Shown piece after piece: positions 1 through 11,442 of a stretch of 64,000 nucleotides of DNA (position 1 is the first letter of the stretch; every line of letters starts with the position of its first letter). Position numbers and translations under genes: made by a program. The stretch is from contig JAQOTA010000053.1 of the NCBI GenBank assembly GCA_029532415.1, forward strand, positions 2,170,001-2,234,000, read 5' to 3'. The notes below the pieces were generated by a model. That model was not told the origin of the DNA. It made no database searches and saw nothing but the letters and a program-made list of their open reading frames with translations. The DNA comes from Marasmius tenuissimus (Eukaryota; Basidiomycota; Agaricomycetes; Agaricales; Marasmiaceae).

Positions 1-884
1 GTCAGAACACCGATGTTCACCAAAGAGGTCGTTAGAGCGACCGATGAAGCACTGGGATTATGTAGTTAGCACTGTAGAAGATAGAGAGCTGGGGGCCTTA
101 CATCAATGTACGCAGGGCAATAAGCCTAATTTTTGGGTTCATAAGCCTCGAACGAAACAGAGGCCAAAGGAAAAGCCCGTTCAAAAAGAGGTTGATAAAA
201 CTGGTAACTGTGTTCAGCGGCGTGAAACCATAGGACCACATCTACTCACAGATCAAAGCCTAATAGGCTACCAGAGGAGTAAGGCTTCAGACCGATGATA
301 CAGGACCCGTCTGACTCTCTCCAGTAACTCACACGTCCTAGCAGAACAGTGAATTTGAGCTATCATGTTGGGCTAAGTCTGGAGTGATTCTCACCGACTA
401 CCATAGTCGTAACCACACCAACATAGATAAAAAGTGACGCCATGCAAGTCAAGTAGACACGGGAATGGAAGCGATTCATGCCCGGTGAAGACCAAACCAC
501 GAAGACTTTTTCAGCTAAAGGGGCGCCAGCGAGCTCAGGATCATGCCCGCATATAGAGAAAAGAATAAACCTACTCAAGAAGCTGTAGATGAGCACTTTA
601 GACGTCGCGTAGAACGCGACGCAGATAAAAATCCCCCCAGCACAAGCCCCTTGTGAATCTTCGAGTCCGATACCGAAAATCAAGATACCGCCTGTTGATT
701 GTGTGAGGCACTTTCGATTTTGCCAGAGGGACTGAACGGACTCGAGAACAGAAACAGCCAGGAGTCCACAAAAATCAAGATTATGCAGAGCCTGGGCCAG
801 CGAATTGACCTGATTGAGGCAAAGCTGGAGATTGACTCTACGCGTCGGGACACACAGTGAGCCAGAAGAGACAGTCCTGATCAT
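1..884 (-). CDS. Mushroom-type polytopic membrane protein, 3' end cut by window edge
   Basis: Five exons read on the minus strand: 884-575, 514-395, 337-250, 200-102 and 51-1, with introns of 60, 57, 49 and 50 bp. All are GT-AG and in phase. The spliced protein has several hydrophobic segments and stretches I recognise from a large Agaricomycete family of unknown function: GGILIFGIGLEDSQGACAGG, then LTEKVFVVW, then SDGSCIIGLKPYSS, then INLFLNGLFLWPLFRSRL, then ALTTSLVNIGVLT. The family is a set of membrane proteins with about seven helices. The reading frame is still open at position 1, so the C-terminus lies outside the window. The start is uncertain: an ATG at 884 keeps the frame, but a hydrophobic stretch around 900-1035 looks like the family's first helix, and a further 5' exon is likely. 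No function is known to me. The splice-restored family match makes a real gene very likely. Confidence 0.72.
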
Positions 885-1825
885 CTCTATCGGTCAACGC
901 AGAAAGAGGTAATGAAGGCTAGAGTCTCACCGAAGAAGTAAATGAGGGAGCTTAGAATCTGCATTCCAGGAGATGGGAAATGAGATGGGAAATGAACCGC
1001 CATAATGAAGGCGGTCGGAGATGAGCTCGACATAGGCTTTAGGTCGGTTTTCCACGACCAATAGAGGATGGACAAGTCAAGAGGGTATGCATAGCTAGTC
1101 AAGGGTTAGCCGACTCTATGATCGTACCCAAAACGGAGGCATTCTTGTTGGAATGTGGAACTTCGTCGCGTCGGGTGGCGGATGGAACATTGAACGTCCG
1201 CCAGATCTGCCACCTGACTCCGACACAGCCTGACATCAAGGGTGTTGGGAAGTTCGAGGCTTCGAGCCTCAGCATATATAGCTCCGAAATAGGAAATCCA
1301 CTGATCGAAGTTCAAATATGGTGATATTAGACGGATAATAACCACCACTTAGGTTTGGCTTTTATATTTTTATGCGATCGCGCAGCAAAGTTAAAAGGGA
1401 GGTGGGTATGAAAGCGCAGGAGCCACAAGCCGGCAAGAGGAGGAAGAGATCGGAAAGGTGGGAAGTGAGACGTGAGAAGTTCGAGAGCTAGCGCTGTAAG
1501 CGCTCAAGGATTTAGAAATTGCCGGAACGGGCGCTTATTTAACTACTTGGCCCGCGTTAGTACGTGCAACAGACATCTTTGGGCAGTTCTGACAGGGCGG
1601 CCAAGGCTCACAACCTCTGATGATCGCTCAATTTCCAGACGGCTTACTGATCATCTGTGCGGAAGCGCCACAAATCATATCCAAGAGGTGCAAAAGCACT
1701 CAGAGAGCATAAGAAATATAGACAAGCCAAATGCTGAGGCTTCTCCTCAGTCCTGGTACAACTTCATAATCATCCGGGTTCCAATGCTACAATTACACTA
1801 CGAAAAATGCTCGGGTTCGAGTTCA
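885..1825. other. Intergenic, mostly featureless
   Basis: This stretch lies between the membrane-protein gene and the 3' end of the ACC deaminase gene. The part near 900-1035 may hold the first exon of the membrane protein, since it reads as a hydrophobic segment on the minus strand. I could not place a clean splice join. The rest shows no recognisable coding sequence. Confidence 0.5.
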
Positions 1826-2942
1826 TCAAACCTTTACTTCCATATCCGAGTATGCGTTCAGAGCCAACTGGCCTCCCAAATGAGCATACAACACGTTCCC
1901 GTCCTTGATTTCGCCCCTACGTATCATGTCTATCATTCCTGCGAGACTCTTGCCCTCGTATACCGGGTCAGTGATAAACGCGTCCATTCGTGCCCCGTAT
2001 TTGATTGCTTCGACCGTTTGACGATCCGGAATACCATACACGCCGGCATGGTATCGTTCAACAAGCTCTACATCCTCCTCTGTGATATCTTCCGCAGTCA
2101 GGCCGATCTGAGCAGCGGTACTCTGTGCGATGCGCAAAACTTGTGTTTTAGTTTCCACAGGTTTAGCAGACGCATCGACTCCAATCACCCGTCGATGAGG
2201 GCTCTCAGGGTTCAACTTCTCCAGAAGTTTGAATCCTGCAATCATTCCGGCAAACGTCGAACCCGTCACCGCACATACGATGATCGTGTCGAAGAATACA
2301 TTCAGTTCCTTCTCCTGAGCAGCAACCTCGAAAGCCCATCTGGCGAAACCCATTCCCCCGAGAGGATGGTCCGAAGCCCCTGCTGGGATATAGTAAGGTT
2401 TCCCTCCCTCTGCTTCAACCTCGGCCGTCAGGGACACTGCGGTCGGTTTGTGTTCGATGCCGAAGGTGGCCGGATCGAGCTTGGGCTCCGCGCCCATGAG
2501 TCTCGAAAGCTGAAGGTTGCCAACTTTATCGTACACCGGATCGGTCCAATCCACCCAATGCTCTTGAACGAGCTTCGCCTAGGATGTTCAGTCATCAGGT
2601 CACTCTGCGGTTTCGGTATGGCGAAGGCCGGAACCGTACCTTCAATCCATGTTTGGCAGCCACTGCAGCAACCTGACGCGTGTGATTACTCTGGACGCCT
2701 CCGATACTGACCAGGGTGTCTGCACCTTTCGCTAACGCGTCGGCGAGCAGGTACTCCAGCTTCCTAGTCTTATTCCCTCCAAATGCTAGCCCAGAGTTGC
2801 AGTCGTCACGTTTGGCCCAAATTTTGACGTTTCCGCCCAGATCGGCAGTCATTCGCTCGAGCGGGTGAACAGGCGAGGCCCCGAAAAGGAGGGATTTTCG
2901 AGGGATGCTCGCAAAAGGTTCTGGAAGTTGTACTTGGGACAT
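1826..2942 (-). CDS. acdS: 1-aminocyclopropane-1-carboxylate (ACC) deaminase
   Basis: Two exons (2942-2640 and 2578-1826) joined across a 61-bp GT-AG intron give 351 aa, close to the 340-350 aa of known ACC deaminases. This PLP fold-II enzyme opens the ring of ACC, the plant ethylene precursor, to 2-oxobutanoate and ammonia. Visible features are the PLP-lysine motif GGNKTRKLE (Lys about 58), the SIGGVQSN loop that holds the substrate carboxylate, the PLP-phosphate loop TGST, and DPVYEGKS with the Tyr-Glu pair that separates true ACC deaminases from D-cysteine desulfhydrases. AHLGG near the C-terminus is also conserved. The start is the ATG at 2942, which opens MSQVQ; the codons just upstream in frame contain no ATG. 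No targeting signal is seen, so it is probably cytosolic. In plant-associated fungi the enzyme can lower host ethylene; that role here is inference. Confidence 0.93.
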
Positions 2943-3235
2943 GGTGGGCAAATCGATGAAACACTGGTCAAGTATTCAAATATAAACCCATTCTTCCCTG
3001 CTGGAAGTTCGGGTATTTGGAAGCTACGGATGTTGCCAAGTTTTATGTTACCTTGAGGCTTGACCGGGCCTATGAGGATGATTTGCTGACACCATGCGAC
3101 CGTAAAGCGCATTGCACATTCACGAGGACAACTCTCGAATGATGCGTGATAGAGGCTTCCGTTATTTCGTTTCAAGTCCATCATTCGATTTAACGATAAG
3201 CACATACACCGCCAGCGTCGCCAGCCAATGCTGCG

Positions 3236-4464
3236 CTAACATTGTCCGCCCGCCACATCAACGTCGGCCAACGTTGCTACCTGCGAATCATCAAACAGCC
3301 TTATCCGATCTTGTGGGACACCTTCAAACGCGGCTGAAAACCTCTCATCTGAATTGTCGGCACCGTCGACGAGATGTATCCATATACATTTGATGAAATC
3401 ACCGCCATGAGCCTTGAACCTATATCCAATCATGAGCACCTGTGCATACCGGAACAGACGGAAAGACGTACGCTTCGCCATATATTTCAGGATCCTTCTC
3501 TGTGGAGTCACCGATGGTCAAGAAGTTCTTCTGGGGGTACATAGCTTGCACACGAGCGATCTGGGAAAGCTTGTACTCCAATTTCTTGTTCTCGTCCTCA
3601 CTGAACGAGTCCAGGATAATATCGAGATCGGTAATCGTGAGGTTACGAAGGAAAAGAGGGCCTCTCGCATCGGGGAATGAAGTTGCGACAAAGCTGCGTA
3701 GGAATGGGTACAGCTGGTATGGCGATCCGGAGATGTAAATGAACTGAGGGTCGTTGAGAGACGTAGCAAGAGATTTGTAGACCTCAGGCATTCCAGTGAC
3801 TGCTTTTGGCGCATCAAACAAAGTCGTCTGTGCGAGCTTGATCTTGTCAAGAACATTAGAGATCTTGATCGTGTCGTCAATGTCTGGCGCACGGGGAGGA
3901 GAAAATTCAGTCAAACAGCTGAGGGAGACCGAACAAGCACGCACCGGAGATAACACCAAAACCGTCGGGACTGGAGGGGAAAATTGTCACTTCAGGAGTG
4001 AAATCATTCCCGCGAACGGTAGCGTTGAATGTATTTCCGCCCGCACATTTTCCGACCGACACAGTCCCAGTAACCAGCCCCAAATCTCCCAGCGAGGTCT
4101 TTGGTAGTGTGGCTTCTTTATCACACCCTGCCACCGACACCTTCACCTCCTTCCCTGGCACGCCGATGGATGCCAACAGACTCAGCCTATCCAAAGCTGA
4201 GTCGATTTTGTCTTCCACATCAATCCCGAGTTTTTCGAGGCCGTTGGTGAGGACCGAGGTGAGGGGATCGAGATCGAACTGCTTCAAGAAAACGTATGAT
4301 TGCACATTGACAAGCGTATTGCCAGACGCGTCCTGAACAGCAGGAGAGTCGAAGAGGAGGACGTTTTCGAGAGAGTTGATATCTGAGAAGATCCCCCTTT
4401 CCTTGATGGGGACCGCGCGAACGACGGCGACGGCGAAGGGTATTGACGCGAATGCGAGCTTCAT
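3236..4464 (-). CDS. Secreted App1-like phosphatase (DUF2183)
   Basis: Three exons (4464-3945, 3883-3472, 3419-3236) with 61- and 52-bp introns give 371 aa. The N-terminus MKLAFASIPFAVAVVRAVP looks like a cleavable signal peptide. The middle and C-terminal part match the App1 catalytic domain, a HAD-like fold: DIDDTIKIS (nucleophile and acid Asp), ISGSPYQLYPFL (motif II Ser), and IGDSTEKDPEIYG (metal-binding Asp). Yeast App1 is a Mg2+-dependent phosphatidate phosphatase at actin patches. This family branch with a signal peptide and no other domain is common in filamentous fungi and presumably acts in the secretory route or outside the cell. The first intron falls inside the catalytic motif (S-D-IDD), so the unspliced frame hides the domain. 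Substrate is unknown. Confidence 0.88.
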
Positions 4465-5823
4465 GGCAACAGCGTACCTAAAAAATCAAACGAGGGAAAA
4501 GGCTGGAAAGGTAAAAATCCGTCGCGAAGACGAGGCCGAACGAACAAAGGAAGGTGTGAATGAGGGATCGACAGTGCACCGGTGCACCGTACTTTGAGAA
4601 ACAAAAAGCCCTGGCCTAGAAAGATAACAGCTGCAGTGTTGTATTTAAGTGAAATACCTGCGTTCACGTTGTGATATTAGGCCCAGGTTCAGCCAATGTC
4701 GGAATGACGTGTTGTTGCATGCGAACCATGCTGTCGGGCAGAAAACCCGTTGGCAGTGTTCCCGTACATGCTTGGCGTTGCTACGGCCCGACGCTGTTTT
4801 ATGAGCGTCTCGCTGGTGTCTGTGCATTGGTATTAGACTCGAGGAAACTCTTTCAGAAGGTTCTCTTCAATCACAGCCAGTCACCCGTCCTCTCCAACAG
4901 GATCCATCGAACTGGAATCAAGCAATCAAACAACGGTATCGAGGATTTTCCTCGTGGCGTGTGGGTACGCATCCTCTTCCAGCGGTCTCTGCACGTCCCC
5001 ACACAATCCCATGTGTACCACCAACATGGGCCCTTGGGAACCTATAGAGTAGCTAAGAGCAGCTCCCACACACAAAGGGGTATGTCTGGCATCTCTCCAA
5101 GTCACCGAATGAGTCTGGAAATCAGCCAATCCGGATCAGGCTACACTAACTTGGTGAGGTGATGACACTGGATATTCTTGCAGCACAGGGTTACATTTAG
5201 ACTGAAACGTTTCCCTGCTATAGCCTGCTGTGCGTGCATGATCAGGTCGCCGGGAAATGTGAAAGTGGCGACCATAATCGAAGGATGGAGGATAATTTCC
5301 AACGCCGTATGCGGCTAAACGGTTTTCAAAGTGACAACCGTCCGAGGAGCATTAGGCGCTCGCACGTTCTTAGAAGCCAACGAGGGTGGTATGGATAAGT
5401 GTCATTCGCGAGCCCGCGTATGATGCTTGGCCTCGAAGGACTGCCGGAGCGGACCACAAGGTCAGACTTGGCTCGACGGTTTCCCGTTTGTGACTAGCGC
5501 AGCCCCTCCACGCTGTAGGGGTGCAAGGAAGCAGGACCTCAGCGTGAGGGAGCCCAGATTCGACTGGACCTCATTTGAGAGCTCGCGTAGGGCTATGATC
5601 GTGAAAGGATAAGCGAAAGGGAGCTTATAAGGAGAGGGAGAGTGGTGGGTCGCAGGGGAATCGCCACACGTTGGACCCAGATAAACGCATGGTTGAATCT
5701 ATTCTTTGGCTTTCCCGTAACAATATCAGATTCCCTCGGCGAAGCAATGCCAGCAAATGATGGTCCGATGTCGTTTCACGGTAATCGAAAGGTGAGTCCC
5801 TCGAGGGGCATATGGGGGATGGG
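4465..5823. other. Intergenic, nothing recognised
   Basis: This is about 1.36 kb between the start of the App1-like gene and the 3' end of the F-box gene. Open frames on both strands are short and show no family resemblance or consistent splice pattern. It presumably contains the App1-like promoter. Confidence 0.5.
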
Positions 5824-7425
5824 TTAAGAGTATCTTTGATCTGTGATGGACACGTCCATTCCTTCTGCTCTTAGTTTTTCCAAGCGTACGATGGTCATAA
5901 TTGAGGGTTGGAAACTGGCCGCCGTCCGAACATGGCAGCTCTGGAGTTGCGCGGGAGGGAGATCATGGTGCGGGGAAGGTGAAGGGTTGGAAGGGCGTAC
6001 AATTCGGTATCGTGATTCGATCATGTCAAGTAAGCCATCCACGTTGAGTTGCGAGTGGACTTCGAAGGAAAGATCCATTAAATGGGGGACCAGGGGGGAT
6101 GAAAGGGCGTCGAAATCGCCAGTCATGGCGTCCGTGTCGTATATGAGGGTAGAAAAATCCACCATGTGTTGTATAACGGAAAGCTGAAGCTTCCTGACGG
6201 AAGGGATGGTTCGAAGCAATGACATGAACTCGTCTTGGGACCAGAACGAGCCCTGTATGAGGAGCTCCCGAAGAGGAGGTGAGGAACGCTGGACCATCTG
6301 CAGGAGCGGAGTTGGCCTGAGAGGCCCCTCATGGGTGTCAACCCCTCTGGGTCGCTCGATGTGCTCCAGACAGAATTCTTCGAGGACAGGGAGATCTAGA
6401 TAGGTTAGAATGTTGTAACTCCGCTCAACACGAAGGTCGAGAGTGCGCAAACTCGACATTCGAAACGAGGACGCGGGCATCCGAATGTAGTTCTCCCGCT
6501 CGTAGACCGATAACTTACAGTCTACCAAGTTCTCCGACTGTTGGAGTACGGAAAGGGCGAGTGCAATGTTGTATCCACCCGCGAACCTTAGAAGTTGTCG
6601 ATAAGGGAAGGTAGGATAGACGTCGTAGAATGGAATGACCACAAGCTTCACTTCCTGCAATGCAGGGGTGTTCCCAAACATGTACGATAGGTCTTCGGCG
6701 TGATAATTCTGCACATAGACCTTGAGTTTCTGAAGTCGTGGAAGTCGGTCGCGAATTGATCGTAGTCGCTTGAACAATGTGACAGGAACGTTGAGCTCCA
6801 ACGACTGCCAACGTAACGAATGGAGGACAAGGACGTCCACGAGATCCCGGTCCTCTTTCCTGTCATATTCTGAATGGAGGCGTACGCGTAGCGGAAGCTC
6901 CACAGCTCTATCAATGTGTGTTTGAAGCAGCTGGATGCGACCGCGTATAGGGCGCTTGAGCGACGTAGCATGGAGGACAACGTGCTCCCATAACCTCGTA
7001 TATCCCATACCAATCGAACGCCACCTCCGACAGACCTGAGTGAGTACCCAGGGTGCTTGCTTCACATCCCAGATGTCGAAAGAGTCCTCCGAGTGCCTAT
7101 CAGGAAGACAATGCAGGAATATTGCCTGCAGTATCTCGGAGGGCAATCTGCGAGTCGGCGATAGCACAGCGCGATGCTCTCTGGCAAAATTGACAAGAGT
7201 CTCGCGAGCAGCCTCGAGGTCTGCTACGATAGCCTTGAGCCTGTCGATTTCGGAGATCAGAGGCTTCAGGTCGCTGTCAACCTGGTGGAGGACCTTGCGA
7301 ATGGATTCTGCATCTTCGTCCCGGGGATAGTCATTCGAGTTCAGTAGATGTGGAACTGGGGACTCTGGGAGAATGAGGTCGTAGCCATTCGTAATACCAC
7401 AAGCTTCGCAGTTCATTAAGTTCAT
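5824..7425 (-). CDS. F-box domain protein
   Basis: A single uninterrupted exon of 533 aa. After a short N-terminus with a CEAC pair there is a heptad-like stretch (about residues 40-80) typical of the coiled coil that precedes the F-box in mushroom proteins. The F-box core follows at about residues 88-135, with LPSEILQAIFLHCLP and a PWVLTQVCRRWRSI segment. The remainder is leucine-rich and irregular, like the degenerate LRR regions of this large Agaricomycete family. F-box proteins act as substrate adaptors of SCF ubiquitin ligases. The target here cannot be read from sequence. The absence of introns is usual for this expanded family. Confidence 0.88.
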   Translation of the reverse strand: MNLMNCEACGITNGYDLILPESPVPHLLNSNDYPRDEDAESIRKVLHQVDSDLKPLISEIDRLKAIVADLEAARETLVNFAREHRAVLSPTRRLPSEILQAIFLHCLPDRHSEDSFDIWDVKQAPWVLTQVCRRWRSIGMGYTRLWEHVVLHATSLKRPIRGRIQLLQTHIDRAVELPLRVRLHSEYDRKEDRDLVDVLVLHSLRWQSLELNVPVTLFKRLRSIRDRLPRLQKLKVYVQNYHAEDLSYMFGNTPALQEVKLVVIPFYDVYPTFPYRQLLRFAGGYNIALALSVLQQSENLVDCKLSVYERENYIRMPASSFRMSSLRTLDLRVERSYNILTYLDLPVLEEFCLEHIERPRGVDTHEGPLRPTPLLQMVQRSSPPLRELLIQGSFWSQDEFMSLLRTIPSVRKLQLSVIQHMVDFSTLIYDTDAMTGDFDALSSPLVPHLMDLSFEVHSQLNVDGLLDMIESRYRIVRPSNPSPSPHHDLPPAQLQSCHVRTAASFQPSIMTIVRLEKLRAEGMDVSITDQRYS

Positions 7426-7713
7426 CCTGAGCTAGCAAAACAAGTCAATGAGTCGAAGTGCAATAGAAATTGAACAGAGCATACCTATATGTAGCTCTTT
7501 TATGTTCCCCTGATCAACTTAGAATTATTTGCGGATGATTGGCGGACGAGAGGATAAGGTTTGACGACGACGCTCGATACGCAGACATGGAAGAGAGGAA
7601 AATAATAAAATCGAGTCACCTGACCCAAGGGCTTGCATGTCTAAATTTGGCATTCGATATCTGTCATTTTTCTCGACACTTGAACTCGGCCTCGAACCCC
7701 CTTCTTCACCAAC

Positions 7714-8532
7714 ATGCGGGTTGAAAAGTGTTATTTCTGTTCAACAAACGTCTACCCGGGACATGGTAAGCTTCCTGGCCTTCTAAATCTGTATCTCGAC
7801 TGACTTGGGCCTTCCCACTCAGGCTCAGCATTCGTAAGAAACGATGCAAAAGTTTTCCGATTTTGTACGTCCAAGTGAGCACTATTTTCGTGTTCGTATG
7901 CCCTCTTTGTTGATCGATTCGAATTACAGATGCCATAAAAACTTCAAGTGAGACTCGATGCATTTACTTCCCAATGGCCGAGGCTCAACCGTCACAGAAT
8001 GAAGCGCAATCCTCGAAAGGTTAGGTGGACGAAGGCATTCAGGAAGGCAGCGGGCAAGGAAATGACAATTGTGAGTTTCTGCAAAATCCATTCTGTGTGC
8101 ATAAAAAGCTCAGCCATAGTAAAGGACTCGACTATCGACTTCGAGAAACGAAGAAACGTGCCCGTCCGCTACGACCGTGACCTCGTGCAGACAACGATCC
8201 AGGCCATGAAGAGAGTGGGAGAGATAAAACGAAAGAGAGAGCATGCTTTCTGGAAGAACAGGTGCGTCGACCTCTAGCCAGTTTTTTCTTATCCCTTTGA
8301 CTCATCACGGTTTCCGCTTCCTACCAGAATGGTTGCGAGTCGGGAGAAACAACGTGCCCACCGCAAGAAAGCTTTGGAGGCCGCCAAATCTTCTTCAACA
8401 AAATTGGTGCAACCGATGGAAACGTCGACAGCCGAATCTTCCAAAATCAAGGAAAAGATCAAGGTGCCTACAAAATCACGGAGTGCTCTCGTGCAGGGAG
8501 AGGGCCGTTCGATGACCATGGATGTAGACTGA
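7714..8532 (+). CDS. RLP24: Ribosome biogenesis protein Rlp24 (L24e family)
   Basis: Six exons: 7714-7765, 7823-7874, 7930-7947, 7998-8070, 8125-8261 and 8328-8532, one of them only 18 nt. They give 178 aa with all junctions in phase. The L24e zinc ribbon is visible as CYFC near residue 6 and CTSKC near residue 35, followed by the basic stretch [20 protein letters not shown]. The conserved NVPVRYDR motif and a long basic helix come next, which separates Rlp24 from the shorter ribosomal protein L24. In yeast Rlp24 binds pre-60S particles in the nucleolus. It activates the AAA-ATPase Drg1 through its C-terminus and is exchanged for L24 in the cytoplasm. The gene runs toward the downstream minus-strand gene, with ends 347 bp apart. 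Confidence 0.95.
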
Positions 8533-8879
8533 TGTATGATGATATGACCCTGTATTCTATCCTCCTAGCATTCTCACTACACTCACACCGATGCCAACGT
8601 CCACTTTCGTTCCTGAAACGACGACATAAAGCCAGCTTGTAATATATGACTATGATGCTAATGACGGTAAAGTTATCTACTAAGAAAGTCGTATAAAACG
8701 CCAGAACTGAGCAACAGTCTGGTAAGGAGAGAAAGAAAGAACGCAAAATAACGAATCCGCGCGCCCGACAGCAGCCAGTCTAAACCTGAGATGAGAAGAA
8801 AGAAAATAAGAAAAGCCAGCCCCAGTCACGAAGCCACCCTGCAATATCTTACACCGCTGCACAGACAGGATCCAGATTC
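8533..8879. other. Convergent 3' intergenic
   Basis: Shared downstream region of RLP24 (+) and the molybdopterin-binding-domain gene (-). No coding potential recognised. Confidence 0.5.
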
Positions 8880-10812
8880 TTAGATTTTGGCTTTGAGATG
8901 CGGGGCAGGAGAAGTTTGTTCTATAGGTCGCCCCGCAGGATCCAGTTTCCTTGCAGCTTCCTTCTTCTCGGCCACCTCTTCCTCACTCACTATCCTCCCG
9001 CCTATCTCTTGCTCAACCTCCTTCGCCACCTCCGCCAGCCATATCCGAGGTGGACCCTTCTTGAGCTTCTTGCCATTTGAATCCTTGAAAGAAGGTAGGT
9101 CTCTCCCGATCAGGCACACGAATACGCCTTGATTGAGTACCGGATACGATCCCACTTGAATTCCGTCCGCCTTGACCCGAGCTTGGAGTGAGGTCAAGTA
9201 AGGCGCTATCATCGACTCGGGGCGGCTAAAACGTAGGTCAGAGCTGGTCAGGACTAGGAGGAAATCATCCCAGGCCTTACTCTGTGAAAATTTGGATTCT
9301 CAACGGTCTTTCGCATGGTGGAGGCAGAGGCAGGTAATTTGTCAACCCGTTTAGCATCTTTTGGAACAGTGCTGGGATTCCAGGGAACACGCAGAGCTTC
9401 CTCTCCAATCGGACGACGGGCTGAGAGAAGCACCACATAAATGGTCACTTGACTTGATCGACGGGAAAAGTTATCGGAATGAGGACTCACCACCCAAATA
9501 TCCCTTCCGATGAACAATACCTCCGCATTCTCAGGGAACAACGCCATCCTCTTCGTAGCCTCCTTCTGTTGCGAGTCCATTGTGGCCATCCAAGTTCGAT
9601 GTTTGTTCATCTCGTTCATACGGCGGAGAGTCTCTTCATGATGCTGCAGCTTTTGATCGAATGCTTTCGCAAGTGAGGCGTATGTGATATCTAGGTGATT
9701 CAATTCAAAATTAGAGTCGGGACTCCGCGGTCACGTCACACCGAAATCATGGGGATTGGGGGGAGTGCGGGGTAAATTGGAAGCGTAGAACGTACCATCG
9801 TGAGTGGGCCCAATACCACCAGTAGTGACTACAAAGTCGTACTGCTCGACCATGCGCCTGCTGGCGGCAACTCTGTGTATTTCGAATGGTGTTGGTAGAG
9901 GTTCAATGCAAATGATTCCTGAAAATGTCAGAATGGTTGACTGAGTGTCAACGATCGGAGCACATACATTTCAGCCTCCTCGTCAGGAATGACCTCGACG
10001 CGTTTCCTAGTGGTATGAGAAAGGTCGATCCATGAGTATCCAAAAGATGGACATGTGGGCAGGAACGGTCACGCACAGGTCGATCCCCAAGTCAAAACAG
10101 TACTTTGCAAAGTAGTGAGAGTTTTTCTCCATCGTCTTGCCGTTTAATATCTCATCCCTGAAGTCGCATGTATCAGCTAAATTGCATCTCCATCAAAGGC
10201 AGCAAGGTTCCCAGCACCTCGCCAACTTGGAGCAGCGAAAAACACTCACCCAATCACAAGACAAGCAGCGGTCCTTATTGGCTTTGCATTCTCAAGGGAA
10301 TCTTGGGGAATGGGGGTGACGTCGAACCCACTGTGAGCCCTCGCCGTAGTCGTCGTAATGGTCGTCTTTGGAGTGCTGCTGCTGCTTCCAATGGTCCCGA
10401 CAGCTTCGTTCCTATTCTCCTCGCTAACTCCGAACGCAGGCCCAGTCCGTCGGACTTTTGCCGCTGGTCCACTGTACACGGCCGTTGCTGTTGCGGTCGC
10501 TCCTCCGCGACTTGTACTGGTGGTAGCATTCCTGTGGCCAGAACCTGGATAGCCTGGTATCATAGGTGGATCGCTGGTCGATGATGGGGACAGTGGCATA
10601 ACTGCTACGAAGTGACTTCTGCTCGAGATATGTGAAACAGTTTGAGGTGAGCTGATATTCTGGCGACGGCCGAGAGTACGTGAACCGGGTTTTGAGGAGG
10701 TGAGGTATTCTCTGGACCTTGCGACTGTCCGATGAGGTGCGAATAAGCGAGAACCAGGGTGCGTGAAGAGGTGTGTAGTCGCTGTTGAAGATGATTTTCC
10801 GGGGAGGGGCAT
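8880..10812 (-). CDS. Molybdopterin-binding (MoCF/CinA-like) domain protein, FLAD1 MPTb type
   Basis: Seven exons: 10812-10250, 10157-10077, 10006-9968, 9872-9796, 9690-9491, 9420-9281 and 9225-8880. They sum to 481 codons in phase. The domain starts at about residue 185: [14 protein letters not shown], then [17 protein letters not shown], then the signature [14 protein letters not shown] and [12 protein letters not shown]. This pattern matches the MoaB/Mog/CinA fold and most closely the MPTb half of human FLAD1. In FLAD1 it is joined to a PAPS-reductase-type FAD synthase domain, which is absent here. The first about 180 residues are low complexity, rich in Ser, Thr, Arg and Gly. The extreme N-terminus (Arg/Ser rich, no acidic residues early) could be a mitochondrial presequence; a later start would remove it. 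Activity is unknown; FAD or nucleotide hydrolysis is a reasonable guess by family. Confidence 0.85.
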
Positions 10813-11442
10813 GATCGTCAGTTGTCGGAAAGTAACGTCGGTGATAGAGAAGAAAGAAAGAAAGAAAAACAGAGAAGGTTTTGGGTATTAAATGGGAGAC
10901 TGGACCGTACAAACGAGGAAGACAAGAGCGGCTGGATCAACAACAAATATGAGGGTGTGAGTATAGCATTTAATGGATTACTTGAGCGGAAGATGAGCGG
11001 TGCTTGTCAAGGCATTTCCCGGTCATGATCACACGACTCCATAATCCGGTCGCGTCTCAGCGGCTGAAGGAATTGCGAGGGTTTGTGAATTTCAATTCAT
11101 TTCCTATTTCCGTCGTCTGCAAAGAGGGTATGAAATAGCTAAGGTATCCTACTAGCCCACATTACTCTACTAGCATCAAGCCATAAATCCCAAGCGTAAC
11201 AAGAGATCGTGCAAATATCGGTTAAAAAAGATCCCAAATGAAATAGCCTGAGAAACGCAAGTGGGCCCCGTGAATGCAGTAAACTATAGGTCGGTTGGAG
11301 GGCAACGAATAGGCTAAGCGGCGTAAGCCAACAACAAAACAACGAAAAAATTATAGAGCCTGCGTCACAGGGAAAACAGAACGATTATAATCACATAAAT
11401 TGATACACTTGAACGAAAACGGTCGAACCACGAGCAACACAT
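10813..11442. other. Intergenic, promoter region
   Basis: Upstream of the MoCF-domain gene and downstream of the first Kre9-like gene. It contains an A/G-rich run (gaaagaaagaaag near 10850) just 5' of the MoCF gene start, typical of fungal 5' leaders as CT-rich sequence on the coding strand. Nothing else seen. Confidence 0.5.

Noticed and set aside
1472..2710. Long plus-strand open frame of 412 codons
   Set aside because: It is antisense to the ACC deaminase exons, whose minus-strand product has all family motifs; the plus-strand product has none.
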